DNA from: an uncultured Alistipes sp.
GTDB taxonomy: Bacteria; Bacteroidota; Bacteroidia; Bacteroidales; UBA932
Assembly: GCA_900544195.1 (NCBI GenBank)
Contig: UQUJ01000009.1
Coordinates: 1 to 58,577 of the forward strand
Direction of reading: 5' to 3'
DNA length: 58,577 nucleotides
Under the pieces are notes generated by a model. That model worked only from the letters and a program-made list of their open reading frames with translations, searched no databases and was not told the DNA's origin. A program made the translations under genes and the position numbers. Positions 23,285-32,486 of this stretch are shown here, one piece after another (the first letter of the stretch is position 1; every line of letters starts with the position of its first letter).

Positions 23285-24787
23285 TCAGTGAGTGAGCGTT
23301 CCGCCCCAACCAAGACGAAGAGTTATTCCTGCGGTGTCAGGGTAAAGTGATCCTTTGTCTGCGTAAAGGCCGATGCTGAGAAGGGTCGTGTCTCCAATTA
23401 CGCGTTTAGGCAACGTGAGCTCTAATGCTCCTGAAACCTGCTTTGGAACCGAATTATAGAACGGGTCTGATTGGCTGTACTTTCCGAAATTCTTACTGTA
23501 TGTAACTTTCAATAAGTAGGGTACTTTTCTGAATAATTTTCCTCCCAGACCGACATTCCACGCGATGATTCTGTTGTTGGACACTCCCTTGGTGATTCCG
23601 TTCTCATCCTTAGGGGTAAGAGTGAAAAGAGGAAGCCCTATCGAACGCCCATTGTAAGTCCATGCGGACTGATATTCACCATTGTTGAAATAATTGTCGC
23701 AACCACCTACGATGTAAACCTTCTTGTCAGGATTCCTTTTCAGTTCCTCTTCCGTGGCCGGCCTGTCATGCCGCGTTCCCGACTGCCACTTCGTGTAGAT
23801 GAATTCCAAAAGCAAGTCACTGACCCATTTGTCCTTGTTCTTGAATGAGAGATGAAGGGTGTTCACGGCGTCGGGAAAGTTCTGGAACCCGACCCCGGAA
23901 CCATCCTCGAACGGCCTGTCGTGCTGGAATGCCAGATGCCATCTGTACTGATCCAGATCCAACCTTAGAAGTTCGCGTCCAAGGTGATTGCCGAGCGCGT
24001 TGATCTGGTCGCTTTTTGTCGCTCCTTCCCCTCCGCTTGCGGCGACCATGATCTTCAGATAGTCGGAAAATTTCTGGGGCTGTTTGCCGTAGACCGGCGA
24101 TGTTCCGCCCCATTGTGTCCAAAGGTCCAATCCTCCTGTGAAAGAGATCCTCTTGCTGATGTTCACCTTGAAGTGTAGGGCCTGGTTGTGGAGCAGAGTG
24201 TGTTTTACGTACCTGTTGTCCCAAAGCCCATAATCCCCGAAGTCGAATCTTGCGGAAAGGATGCCCTTTGTGAAAGGTATCTTGATCCAATCGGAATGCA
24301 GACGGTATCCGGGAAAACTCTGGGCGTTGTCTGTAAGCACGAAATTTCCTCCGGTCACAGAAAGTCCTCCGAAATCTGTCGCGCGCCGACGAATTCCAAG
24401 ATCAAGGTTCAGTTTCTTCCAGCCGGTGCCGACATAGAGTTCCTGAACCATGCCTCTTGTGCTGCTTCCGTCGCTGTTATGCACCTCCGCATTCCCCTCG
24501 GCGGCGGCATAACCGGCAAGCCCGATTCCCCAGTCCAGTCGGAAAGTGTTTTTGCCGTAGCTTGTTCCGTTTACACCTCCTCTAAGAAGTCCTCCGCAGG
24601 TCTCGGGATAGACTCCTCCTTTGTTGGTGTGGCTCCAGAACGGCAGTGCCCTCTTCGTGGAACCCATTCCGGCCATCTCCACGTACCATCCACCGTGATC
24701 GATCTCTGCTCCATGAACTAGTGCCTCGGTGGCTGGGATGGCAAAGAAGAGAGTTACGATTTTCTTGAATATCAAGTATTTTGTTCC
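23285..24787 (-). CDS. Wzi-like outer-membrane beta-barrel (capsule-assembly Wzi family)
   Basis: Likely start at 24787 (MGTKYLIFKKIVTLFFAIPA signal peptide), giving 500 residues; the open frame extends further upstream without a plausible signal. The mature protein is an 18-strand-type barrel with aromatic-rich strands and the features of Caps_assemb_Wzi proteins of Bacteroidales: RLDWGIGLAGYA, QELYVGTGWKKLNLDLGIRR, HLAFQHDRPFEDGSG and GLYADKGSLYPDTAGITLRLGWGG. In E. coli, Wzi anchors capsule to the surface; in Bacteroidales, family members often lie near glycan loci. It follows the GH29 gene by 53 bp on the same strand, so it is probably cotranscribed with the fucosidase. Confidence 0.75.
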   Translation of the reverse strand, partial: GTKYLIFKKIVTLFFAIPATEALVHGAEIDHGGWYVEMAGMGSTKRALPFWSHTNKGGVYPETCGGLLRGGVNGTSYGKNTFRLDWGIGLAGYAAAEGNAEVHNSDGSSTRGMVQELYVGTGWKKLNLDLGIRRRATDFGGLSVTGGNFVLTDNAQSFPGYRLHSDWIKIPFTKGILSARFDFGDYGLWDNRYVKHTLLHNQALHFKVNISKRISFTGGLDLWTQWGGTSPVYGKQPQKFSDYLKIMVAASGGEGATKSDQINALGNHLGRELLRLDLDQYRWHLAFQHDRPFEDGSGVGFQNFPDAVNTLHLSFKNKDKWVSDLLLEFIYTKWQSGTRHDRPATEEELKRNPDKKVYIVGGCDNYFNNGEYQSAWTYNGRSIGLPLFTLTPKDENGITKGVSNNRIIAWNVGLGGKLFRKVPYLLKVTYSKNFGKYSQSDPFYNSVPKQVSGALELTLPKRVIGDTTLLSIGLYADKGSLYPDTAGITLRLGWGGTLTH

Positions 24788-24840
24788 CATGTTGACTTTT
24801 ATCAAACCTATCATCGGGCGGATCCTGTAACCTGCCGAAG

Positions 24841-26655
24841 TTACTGACTCAGTGTGACACCGATCTCTTCCGGTAAGATCTTCGCTGGCTTGCCGTCCAA
24901 CGCCGAGGTCTCGATGCGTATGAAGCGGCATTCAATCGTGGAATTGAAAGATATTCTCATTGGAACCGGATTGTGCATGATGTTGCTGAACTCTCCTTCT
25001 TTTATGATTGTGTGCCACTTGTCGCCATCATCACTTGCCGAAAAACTAAAGCGGAATGCCATTTCTTCTCCTACCCTGCTTTCAAGAGGCGCATATGTGA
25101 ATGCGGTCAACGCAGCTTTCCTGCCGAGATTCAAGACCAGCGGATGATCGTTATCGACAGTCCACTCTTCTCTCGGAATGTCGTTCCAATCAGCGCCGGT
25201 TGCCTTGTCCGCGATGGCCGGGGCATGGAAAACACCGACTCTGCTCAGATGAACTTCAGCTCTGGAACCTGTGATGCGTACCTTGATGGCTTTGAGATCT
25301 GATTCCTCAAAACGTACAAGACGCTTGTGTCCGATCGTCGTTCCTTCGCAAAGAACTTTCCAGCCAGTATTCTCCAATCCTTCCACAACGAATGACTCTA
25401 CCCTTTGCCCACGCTTGATGTCCTCCTGAAGCATCACGACATTCACGCGCGAACCTTTTTTCAGTTTGTAAACACGTTCCTCCCCTTGGACAGCATTCCA
25501 CAGGAGGCTCCCTTTCCGCACCCGGTCATCGCTGAACGTGCGTTTCAGGTAGTCAGACAGTTCTTGAAGTCTCACCGAGTCTGCTTCGTGAATATGTCCT
25601 CTTTTGTCCGGGGGAACATTGAGCAGCAGCACAGAGTTGCGGCCAACTGACTGGAAATATATGTCCACCAGTGTCTTGAGACTTTTTACCTTCTCATCTT
25701 GGTCGGCTGTGTGGAACCATCCTGGGCGGATGGAGACATCCACTTCGGATGGATACCAGAACATCTCGGTAGCCTTTTCGATCATATTCCTGCTGCCTAG
25801 ATCCTTGGACAAGTTGGTGATTCCCAACCGCCCGTTGTTGTCATCAGCCTGGGCGTATGCTTTTGGGGTGAGCACCGTGGCGCTCCACTCGGTCTCGCGT
25901 CCCATGCCGCTTTCGTTGCCGACCCAACGCACGTCGTCACCCATGATGGCTGTCACGGCATGTGGCTGCAGGGAGTGGATGACATGAAGGATGGAGTCCC
26001 AGTCATAGACCTGGATTTTTCCGTTCGGCCCCTCACCGTTGGCTCCGTCAAACCACACCTCGTCAACCTCTCCATAGTCGGTGAGCAGTTCCGTGAGCTG
26101 GGCGATGAAGAATTTGTTATAGGCTGGTGAGTCTCCGTAGCAAGGGGCGTTGCGGTCCCAAGGAGAAAGATAGACTCCGAATTTCATCCCGTATTTAGCG
26201 CAGGCATTCCGTACTTCACGCACCACATCACCTTTACCATCTTTCCAAGGGGATGAAGCGACAGAATGAAGGGTGGTCTTGGTCGGCCAGAGGCAGAATC
26301 CGTCGTGGTGTTTTGCCGTCAGGATCGCCATTTTGAATCCGGCTTGGCTGAGGGTTCGGATCCATTGCTCGGCATCAAGGTCCGTAGGAGCGAACAGGGA
26401 TGGACTTTCCTTGCCGTCACCCCACTCGCGTCCGGTGAAGGTGTTCATTCCGAAATGGAGGAAAGCGGTCATTTCCAGATTCTGCCAATCAAGCTGCTCT
26501 TGGGTGGGGACAAGCCTGGCGGCAAGGCTTATCTTGTCCTGATGCGGGCAACCTTCAGGGAACACAAGATGTTTCACGGAATATTCCTGACTGTTTTGGG
26601 CGCAGACCATCCCTGCGGACAAGAGCATGAGAATAGAGGTGATTAAATGTTTCAT
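24841..26655 (-). CDS. Alpha-L-fucosidase, GH29, with C-terminal discoidin-like domain
   Basis: Start set at 26655 (MKHLITSILMLLSAGMVCAQ signal peptide) because a TAACTTTG promoter box lies just 28 bp upstream; the open frame continues to 26760 but would cross the promoter. 604 residues. GH29 catalytic domain at about 45-390: FLHFGMNTFTGREWGDG, LTAKHHDGFCLWPT, the nucleophile Asp203 in EVWFDGANGEGP, and GRNSVLLLNVPPDKRG. The C-terminal part (about 480-604) looks like an F5/8-type sugar-binding domain (SASDDGDKWHTI, CRFIRIETSALDG). It removes terminal alpha-L-fucose from glycans in the periplasm and is read divergently from susC, so it is part of the same utilisation locus. Confidence 0.9.
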   Translation of the reverse strand: MKHLITSILMLLSAGMVCAQNSQEYSVKHLVFPEGCPHQDKISLAARLVPTQEQLDWQNLEMTAFLHFGMNTFTGREWGDGKESPSLFAPTDLDAEQWIRTLSQAGFKMAILTAKHHDGFCLWPTKTTLHSVASSPWKDGKGDVVREVRNACAKYGMKFGVYLSPWDRNAPCYGDSPAYNKFFIAQLTELLTDYGEVDEVWFDGANGEGPNGKIQVYDWDSILHVIHSLQPHAVTAIMGDDVRWVGNESGMGRETEWSATVLTPKAYAQADDNNGRLGITNLSKDLGSRNMIEKATEMFWYPSEVDVSIRPGWFHTADQDEKVKSLKTLVDIYFQSVGRNSVLLLNVPPDKRGHIHEADSVRLQELSDYLKRTFSDDRVRKGSLLWNAVQGEERVYKLKKGSRVNVVMLQEDIKRGQRVESFVVEGLENTGWKVLCEGTTIGHKRLVRFEESDLKAIKVRITGSRAEVHLSRVGVFHAPAIADKATGADWNDIPREEWTVDNDHPLVLNLGRKAALTAFTYAPLESRVGEEMAFRFSFSASDDGDKWHTIIKEGEFSNIMHNPVPMRISFNSTIECRFIRIETSALDGKPAKILPEEIGVTLSQ

Positions 26656-26682
26656 TGATGTAATTTTTTTCCTGAAATCATG

Positions 26683-26690
26683 CAAAGTTA
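26683..26690 (-). promoter_or_regulatory. -7 box (TAACTTTG) of the fucosidase gene
   Basis: Exact TAnnTTTG on the minus strand; decides the start of the GH29 gene. Confidence 0.6.
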
Positions 26691-26702
26691 ACAAGTTTTT
26701 GT

Positions 26703-26710
26703 TATCTTTG
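26703..26710 (+). promoter_or_regulatory. -7 box (TATCTTTG) directed toward susC
   Basis: Exact TAnnTTTG on the plus strand, only 12 bp from the divergent fucosidase box. If used for susC it would give a leader of about 385 nt containing the miniature element at 26814. Confidence 0.45.
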
Positions 26711-26813
26711 CACCAAAATTGCCACATAATGATAGCCGCATGGAACACGACCGTCATCATCTATAGAAAACCTATAGAACTTTTGCTTGGACAGAATTGT
26801 TCAATCTTATTAA

Positions 26814-26973
26814 GTAACCTTCAAAAAATAACCTGCATCATCTTAAGGAATCTTTTCGGTCTATATCTCTTTTCTCATCAGTCATGTGCCACCGGCACAC
26901 TCCTTCTTCGAAAATAGATCTATCCTCGAAAATATTCTCTTAATCTGAGGCAACTTATTTTTTTTCATGTTAC
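26814..26973 (+). mobile_element. Miniature element family 2, copy B (160 bp)
   Basis: Starts GTAACCTTCAAAAAATAACC and ends CTTATTTTTTTTCATGTTAC, imperfect inverted repeats over about 40 bp. Flanked by TAA at 26811-26813 and 26974-26976. Near-identical to 42854-43001. No coding capacity. Confidence 0.8.
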
Positions 26974-26985
26974 TAAGGTGTAAAT

Positions 26986-27085
26986 AATAACCTGCATCAT
27001 TTCAAAATAATAATAAGTTAATATTCAAAGGATTCCTTATTATCAGTTTTATCGATTGATGCAACTTGTTTTTTCAATATCTTAA
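26986..27085 (+). repeat. Degenerate family 2-like copy in the susC leader
   Basis: Shares AATAACCTGCATCAT and GGATTCCTTA with the left arm of the family and GATGCAACTTGTTTTTT with the right arm, but has no conserved ends. It immediately precedes the susC start. Confidence 0.45.
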
Positions 27086-27099
27086 TAATTACTTACCTA

Positions 27100-30000
27100 A
27101 TGTTTTCTAAAACAAATCAGAACAAAATCATTCATTGTGTCCTGACTTTGCTGCTTGCCCTTATGGCGTTCACTGCACAAGGACAGAGAAACACAACGGT
27201 GACAGGTGTCGTCACAGACACGCAGGGCCCGGTGCCCGGAGTCTCCATCATTGTCAAAGGAACATTGAACGGGACAACTTCCGACATCGACGGAAAGTTT
27301 TCGTTGAATGTCAAGGACAAAGACATTCTACAAGTTTCCTGCATCGGCTACCTGTCGCAGGAAATCAATTGGAACGGACAGGCATCGCTTGAGATAGCCT
27401 TGGAAGCGGACCTCCAGAAATTGGAGGATGTCGTAGTAGTGGGTTTCGCCACCCAGAGGAAGGTGGATTTGACAGGTGCCGTCTCCCAGGTGAAGATGGA
27501 GGATGTGCTGGGCGACAGACCTCTTGTCAGTGCCTCGGCCGCCTTGCAGGGAGCCATGCCTGGATTGATGGTTTCGGGCTCGTCATCTCCTGGACAGGCG
27601 AAAAGTTTCAACATCCGAGGCACTTTGTCCATCAACGGAGGCTCGCCTCTGGTCCTCATCGACAACGTTGAGGGTGACATCAACAGCCTGAATCCGGATG
27701 ACATCGAAAGCGTCTCGGTTCTCAAGGACGCGGCTTCCTCGGCCATCTATGGAGCCAGAGCCGCGGGCGGTGTCATACTCGTCACGACCAAACGTCCGAA
27801 GAGCGACGCCACGTTCAAACTCAACTACAGTTTCAGTCAGGGTTGGGAGAACACGTTGACAAGGCCGGTGCAGGCATCGCTTTCGGATTACATCTCCGCT
27901 TACGAGGAGGCCGGATTCTCGTCCCAGTACTGGGCAGGAAACGGACAGATAAGCGAGTGGAAGAACCTGCTTTCCCAGTACGAGGCCGGTACGCTCAGCG
28001 GAGTGTATGACAATGGTATCTACAAGGCTGAGGACGGCAGTGTCTATTATCTTAAGGAAGGAGATGTGGCAGGCAACGCGCTTGGCACAGGCTTCCTTTC
28101 CAACCATGCGGTCTCTGTCACCGGCGGAACCGACAGACTTCGTTTCAGGGTGTCCGGTAACTACGGCTACGAGAACGGACCGATGATCACGGACAAGGAC
28201 AAGTACCTGAGAAAAGCCATCTCGTCATTCGTCTCCGGTGATGTCACGAAATGGTTGACCCAGGAACTTACAATGTACTACACGGACATAAAGAGAACGG
28301 CTCTCTCCAATAACATCCGTGATCCGTATGCGACAAGGCTTATCAACTGGTATCCTGAGGGTTACATGCCAAAGGAGATCCTTGGGACAAGCGAGGATCT
28401 GATCATGGATTCTCCTAAGAATTCCTATCTTGTCTCTCCGACCTCCACAACCACCAACTCGATGCCTCGCATCCAGTCCAAGACGATCATCCGTCCTTTG
28501 AAGGATTGGGAGATCATAGCCGAGTACACTTATAACCAGAACTCCTACAAGTACCGCAATTACTCAGGCATCCTCCGTTACGCGGATGTGCAGCTGGCGG
28601 TCAAGACCACTCCTACCGATCCTACCAGGGATCTGTACACGATCAACTCGTACACAACCAAGTACAACGCCTTGAACCTCTACACCAACTACAAGTTGAG
28701 TCTTGGCAAGCATGCGATGACCGCGATGGTCGGTTTCAATCAGGAAAGCTACGACTATTCCGGTGTGAACGCATCGATCGAAGGCCAGTCCGTGCCGACG
28801 GTTCCGTCCTTCGGCGGTGGTACGGGAATCAAGAACATCAGCGACAATTACTCTGAATATTCCATCAGAGGTATGTTCGCCCGTCTGACATACAACTATG
28901 CTGACCGGTATCTTCTGACAGTGAATGCCCGCTATGACGGTTCGTCAAAATTCCCGAAGGAAAACCGTTTCGGCCTTTTCCCTTCCGTTTCTGTCGGCTG
29001 GCGCCTTGGCAAGGAGACATTCATGGACTGGGCTGACAACTGGCTTAATGAGTTTAAACTCAGGGCTTCCTATGGCTCCATCGGTAACCAGAACATCAAT
29101 CCGTACGGCTTCGTCGCTTCCATGGGCATCAACGAAGGAACCTACTGGCTTGACAACAACGATAAGACAATCTACATCTCCACACCTGGCCTGATCCGCG
29201 CCAACTACACTTGGGAGACGGTCACGACCCTCGACTTCGGTTTTGATTTCTCGGCCTTCAATGACAGGCTCTCAGCCACGTTTGACTGGTACAGGCGCGA
29301 CACCAAGGGAATGCTTGCGGCCGGAGCCGAGCTTCCTGCCCTTGTCGGAGCGAGCGCTCCTCTGCAGAACATCGCTGACATGCGGACTGACGGATGGGAA
29401 CTGTCCGTCGGATGGCGCGACCACATCGGAGATTGGGGGTACCGCCTGAATCTCAATGTCTATGACCATAAATCCAAAATCACAAAATTCAATAATCTTT
29501 CAGGCTCCATAGACAACTATTATGTAGGAAAAGCATTGAACTCCATTTATGGCTACAGGGCTGACGGCTATTATTCCATCGATGACTTTGACATGGAAAA
29601 GGCCAAGGTCGGCACTTGGGTGCTCAAGGAAGGCGTCGTGTCAGTCAGCGGTTATTCAGTGCAGCCTGGTGACGTGAAGTTCAAGGATCTGGACGGTAAC
29701 GGTGTGATCGACGCCGGTGGCTCGACTCTTGAGAATCCTGGCGACAGGGAAATCATCGGCAACAGCACTTCCCGTTACCAGTTCGGCGGCAATCTTGGAG
29801 TCTCATGGAAGGGGCTTGATCTGAATGTTCTCCTTCAGGGAGTCGGCAAACGTGACTATTGGCTGGGCGGAGCCGCCCTGTTCCCGTTCGGAGCGGCCGG
29901 CGCGGACGGAGTTTTCTGGCCGTTGTACTACAACCAGACAGACTATTGGTCAGCGGTCAGCTACGACCCTCAGAGCCCGGACTACATGGTAGCGAAGAAT

Positions 30001-30297
30001 CCTGACGCCAAACTGTTCAGGGTCTATGGTCAGGATGGCAACGCCGGTTCGAACGCGAGGGTGAGCGACAAATATATTCAGAACGCCGCCTATCTGCGTG
30101 TGAAGAATGTCACTCTGTCATATTCATTCCCGTCATCATTGCTTCGCAAGGTGGCTTTGGACCAGCTTCGCCTGTATGTGAGTGTGGAGAATCTCGCCAC
30201 TTTCACTTCCTTGCCAAAGGGCTATGACCCGGAAAGTCTTTCGTGGTCTTATCCGTTCTACCGCACATGGTCTGTCGGAGCAAGCATAACATTCTAA
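27100..30297 (+). CDS. SusC/RagA-family TonB-linked outer-membrane protein
   Basis: 1065 residues. Signal peptide (~1-29, ending FTAQGQ), carboxypeptidase-regulatory-like domain at about 33-110 (VTGVVTDTQGPVPGVSIIVK ... SCIGYLSQE), then the SusC linker EDVVVVGFATQRKVDLTGAV, plug domain about 120-240 (ALQGAMPGLMVSG, FNIRGTLSINGGSPLVLID, IESVSVLKDAASSAIYGARA), and a long barrel ending TWSVGASITF. It imports oligosaccharides across the outer membrane with its SusD partner, which follows after 12 bp. There is no N-terminal STN (anti-sigma signalling) extension, so regulation must come from elsewhere. Flanking fucosidase and sulfatase suggest a fucosylated, possibly sulfated glycan. Confidence 0.95.
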   Translation: MFSKTNQNKIIHCVLTLLLALMAFTAQGQRNTTVTGVVTDTQGPVPGVSIIVKGTLNGTTSDIDGKFSLNVKDKDILQVSCIGYLSQEINWNGQASLEIALEADLQKLEDVVVVGFATQRKVDLTGAVSQVKMEDVLGDRPLVSASAALQGAMPGLMVSGSSSPGQAKSFNIRGTLSINGGSPLVLIDNVEGDINSLNPDDIESVSVLKDAASSAIYGARAAGGVILVTTKRPKSDATFKLNYSFSQGWENTLTRPVQASLSDYISAYEEAGFSSQYWAGNGQISEWKNLLSQYEAGTLSGVYDNGIYKAEDGSVYYLKEGDVAGNALGTGFLSNHAVSVTGGTDRLRFRVSGNYGYENGPMITDKDKYLRKAISSFVSGDVTKWLTQELTMYYTDIKRTALSNNIRDPYATRLINWYPEGYMPKEILGTSEDLIMDSPKNSYLVSPTSTTTNSMPRIQSKTIIRPLKDWEIIAEYTYNQNSYKYRNYSGILRYADVQLAVKTTPTDPTRDLYTINSYTTKYNALNLYTNYKLSLGKHAMTAMVGFNQESYDYSGVNASIEGQSVPTVPSFGGGTGIKNISDNYSEYSIRGMFARLTYNYADRYLLTVNARYDGSSKFPKENRFGLFPSVSVGWRLGKETFMDWADNWLNEFKLRASYGSIGNQNINPYGFVASMGINEGTYWLDNNDKTIYISTPGLIRANYTWETVTTLDFGFDFSAFNDRLSATFDWYRRDTKGMLAAGAELPALVGASAPLQNIADMRTDGWELSVGWRDHIGDWGYRLNLNVYDHKSKITKFNNLSGSIDNYYVGKALNSIYGYRADGYYSIDDFDMEKAKVGTWVLKEGVVSVSGYSVQPGDVKFKDLDGNGVIDAGGSTLENPGDREIIGNSTSRYQFGGNLGVSWKGLDLNVLLQGVGKRDYWLGGAALFPFGAAGADGVFWPLYYNQTDYWSAVSYDPQSPDYMVAKNPDAKLFRVYGQDGNAGSNARVSDKYIQNAAYLRVKNVTLSYSFPSSLLRKVALDQLRLYVSVENLATFTSLPKGYDPESLSWSYPFYRTWSVGASITF

Positions 30298-30309
30298 TGA
30301 TCAAGAATT

Positions 30310-32415
30310 ATGAGAAATAAAGCATACGTTATTGCAGCAGCAATCATAGCCACCGTCTCCGGTGTATTCTCAAGTTGCAACGATGATTTTCTTGAGAAGC
30401 TTCCAGTCACAAGTCTCACGGAGAAGAACGCTTTCCAGACTTACGATAATTTCAAGGCCTACATGAATCCTTGCTACTCGTTGTTCACGGACGGCAACAT
30501 CATGACAAACTTCTCCGGAGGTTCTTATTATTGGGGTGGCCAGTGGAGCAGTGACTACTATTCCGGGATAATGACAACGAGGGACAACTCGTTCAACCCT
30601 TACGGGTACCAGACGATCACAACGAGAAACACCCACGGATCGTGGAGTTTCGATTGGATTCGAAGCATCAACATCATGCTCAGCCATCTTGGCGACGGAG
30701 TGCTGACCGAGACTGAGCAGCGCCATTGGCGTTCTGTAGGTTACTTCTTCCATGCATGGTGGTATATGGAACTCATTTCCAGGTACGGTGACATCCCTTG
30801 GGTGAACATGGTCCTGAACGATGAGTCGGAGGAGGCCTACATGCCTCGCACCCCTCGCGCGGAAGTGGCCGACAGCATTGTGGCGAGGCTTGAATATGCC
30901 GCCGCGAACATCGGTGACTCCTCCAAGGACGGAGACAACGCTCTGACCGCTGACGCCATAAAGGCCGCCTTGAGCCGCTTCCTGCTTCGTGAGGCCACAT
31001 GGGCCAAATACCACGGGCTGAATGAGCCTTATCAGCAGTATCTGGAGAAGTGTCTTGCCGTCTCTCAGGAACTTATGGATAAGTATCCTTCGCTGTACTA
31101 TGGCAGCGGGATCAACAAGTACCCTGCCGCCGGCTACGACGAGGTCATGACTTCCGAAGACCTTACCGGCAAGCCGGGCATCATCATGTTCAAACAGTAT
31201 TACACTGGAATATTGATGCATCGCTTCAGTGATTTGGTTCACGTTGAAGCGCATCGTGCCGACGCTCCGCAGCAGACGGTTGACATGTTCCTCATGAAGA
31301 ACGGCAAGCCGATAGGCAACCCGTCTTCAGGATTCAAGGGCGGCGAAGGAAAAGATCTTTGGGACTATTATTCAGACCGTGATCCTCGCCTGCACATCAA
31401 CTTCCAGCCACCGGCACAGGCCAAAGTCACCGGAAATAACCCGGAACCAGACAATGTGACCACTTTCAAGAAATGGACATTCTGGAAGGCCGGTGAGACA
31501 CTGCAGGGGCTCGGCAACTTCACCATCACTGGGAAATATGAGAAAAAGTTCCGTGAGTACATCGACTATTTCGGTCCGAATGTGTTCTGTGAGAACGGGA
31601 CAGGTGATGAATCAATAGGTTGCAAAAGACTCCCAGGGCATAACTGGGGTGGCTCGATGTCTCACAGCGCGCCTAACATCACAGGCTCCGGGATCCAGAT
31701 GGACAACTACATGCGCTGCTGGACCGGTTATTTCTTTTGGAAGCACTACACGAGCTGGGAAGTCGGCAGCAACGGCAATTTCCAGACATCTGACAAACCG
31801 ATCTTCACGATCGAGGAAGTCCTTCTGAACTATGCGGAGGCCGCTTTTGAGCTTGGCCGCTTTGACCAGGGTGTCGCCGACAGGACAATCAACCTGCTCC
31901 GTGACCGTGCGGAAGTCGCAAGGATGGTCGTGGCTGAGATCACGGCTGATTTCGATCCGGATCGTGACAAGGGTACGGCTTCATGGACCCGTGGCTACGA
32001 CGACACCAAAACCAACTATGAGGTTCCGCCTGTCCTTTGGGAGATCAGGCGCGAGAGGATGGTCGAGTTGATGGGACAAGGTTTCAGTTTCTATGACATC
32101 AAGAGATGGCACAAGGCTCCGTACTACGTGAACAGGCAGCCTTGCGGCGCATGGATCACCTCCACAAACGTCCCTTATGGCACAGGAAAGTACACCGGAC
32201 AGTTCGTCAATTACAATGAGATCCGTGAGAAGGGCTATTCGGAAGCCTATGGCAACGAGGCCGGAAGCGGCTGGATCTACACTAAGCACGGCCCGTTGTC
32301 AGTCGGCAAGGGATGGCTTGACACCTACTATCTGGATCAGGTCCCTACCCATGAGATCAACATGAACCCTGCCCTGACGCAGAACCCTGGCTACGAGGAA
32401 CTATTCGGAAAATAG
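30310..32415 (+). CDS. SusD/RagB-family glycan-binding lipoprotein
   Basis: 701 residues, longer than the usual 500-650. Lipoprotein signal MRNKAYVIAAAIIATVSGVF with lipobox FSSC and the typical SusD opening CNDDFLEKLPVTSLTEKNAF. TPR-like helices follow (e.g. YFFHAWWYMELISRYGDIPW, ALSRFLLREATWAKY), and the C-terminal RagB signature EEVLLNYAEAAFELG, VPPVLWEIRRERMVELMGQG and FYDIKRWHKAP. Forms the lid of the SusC channel and binds the glycan at the surface. Cotranscribed with susC and closed by the terminator at 32440. Confidence 0.94.
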   Translation: MRNKAYVIAAAIIATVSGVFSSCNDDFLEKLPVTSLTEKNAFQTYDNFKAYMNPCYSLFTDGNIMTNFSGGSYYWGGQWSSDYYSGIMTTRDNSFNPYGYQTITTRNTHGSWSFDWIRSINIMLSHLGDGVLTETEQRHWRSVGYFFHAWWYMELISRYGDIPWVNMVLNDESEEAYMPRTPRAEVADSIVARLEYAAANIGDSSKDGDNALTADAIKAALSRFLLREATWAKYHGLNEPYQQYLEKCLAVSQELMDKYPSLYYGSGINKYPAAGYDEVMTSEDLTGKPGIIMFKQYYTGILMHRFSDLVHVEAHRADAPQQTVDMFLMKNGKPIGNPSSGFKGGEGKDLWDYYSDRDPRLHINFQPPAQAKVTGNNPEPDNVTTFKKWTFWKAGETLQGLGNFTITGKYEKKFREYIDYFGPNVFCENGTGDESIGCKRLPGHNWGGSMSHSAPNITGSGIQMDNYMRCWTGYFFWKHYTSWEVGSNGNFQTSDKPIFTIEEVLLNYAEAAFELGRFDQGVADRTINLLRDRAEVARMVVAEITADFDPDRDKGTASWTRGYDDTKTNYEVPPVLWEIRRERMVELMGQGFSFYDIKRWHKAPYYVNRQPCGAWITSTNVPYGTGKYTGQFVNYNEIREKGYSEAYGNEAGSGWIYTKHGPLSVGKGWLDTYYLDQVPTHEINMNPALTQNPGYEELFGK

Positions 32416-32439
32416 GATTACATGATCTCTGAATATAAA

Positions 32440-32471
32440 AGCGGGCGGCTGATACTCTTCAGTCGCCCGCT
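32440..32471. terminator. Bidirectional terminator between susD and sulfatase
   Basis: AGCGGGCGGCTGA, loop TACTCT, TCAGTCGCCCGCT: a 13-bp stem with one G-T pair, serving the convergent transcripts. Confidence 0.8.
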
Positions 32472-32486
32472 CTTAATGTCTGGAAC

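Noticed and set aside
23131..23313. Thr-Leu repeat protein on the minus strand
   Set aside because: Pure translation of the 9-bp minisatellite; all frames are open in the array and no start signal exists.
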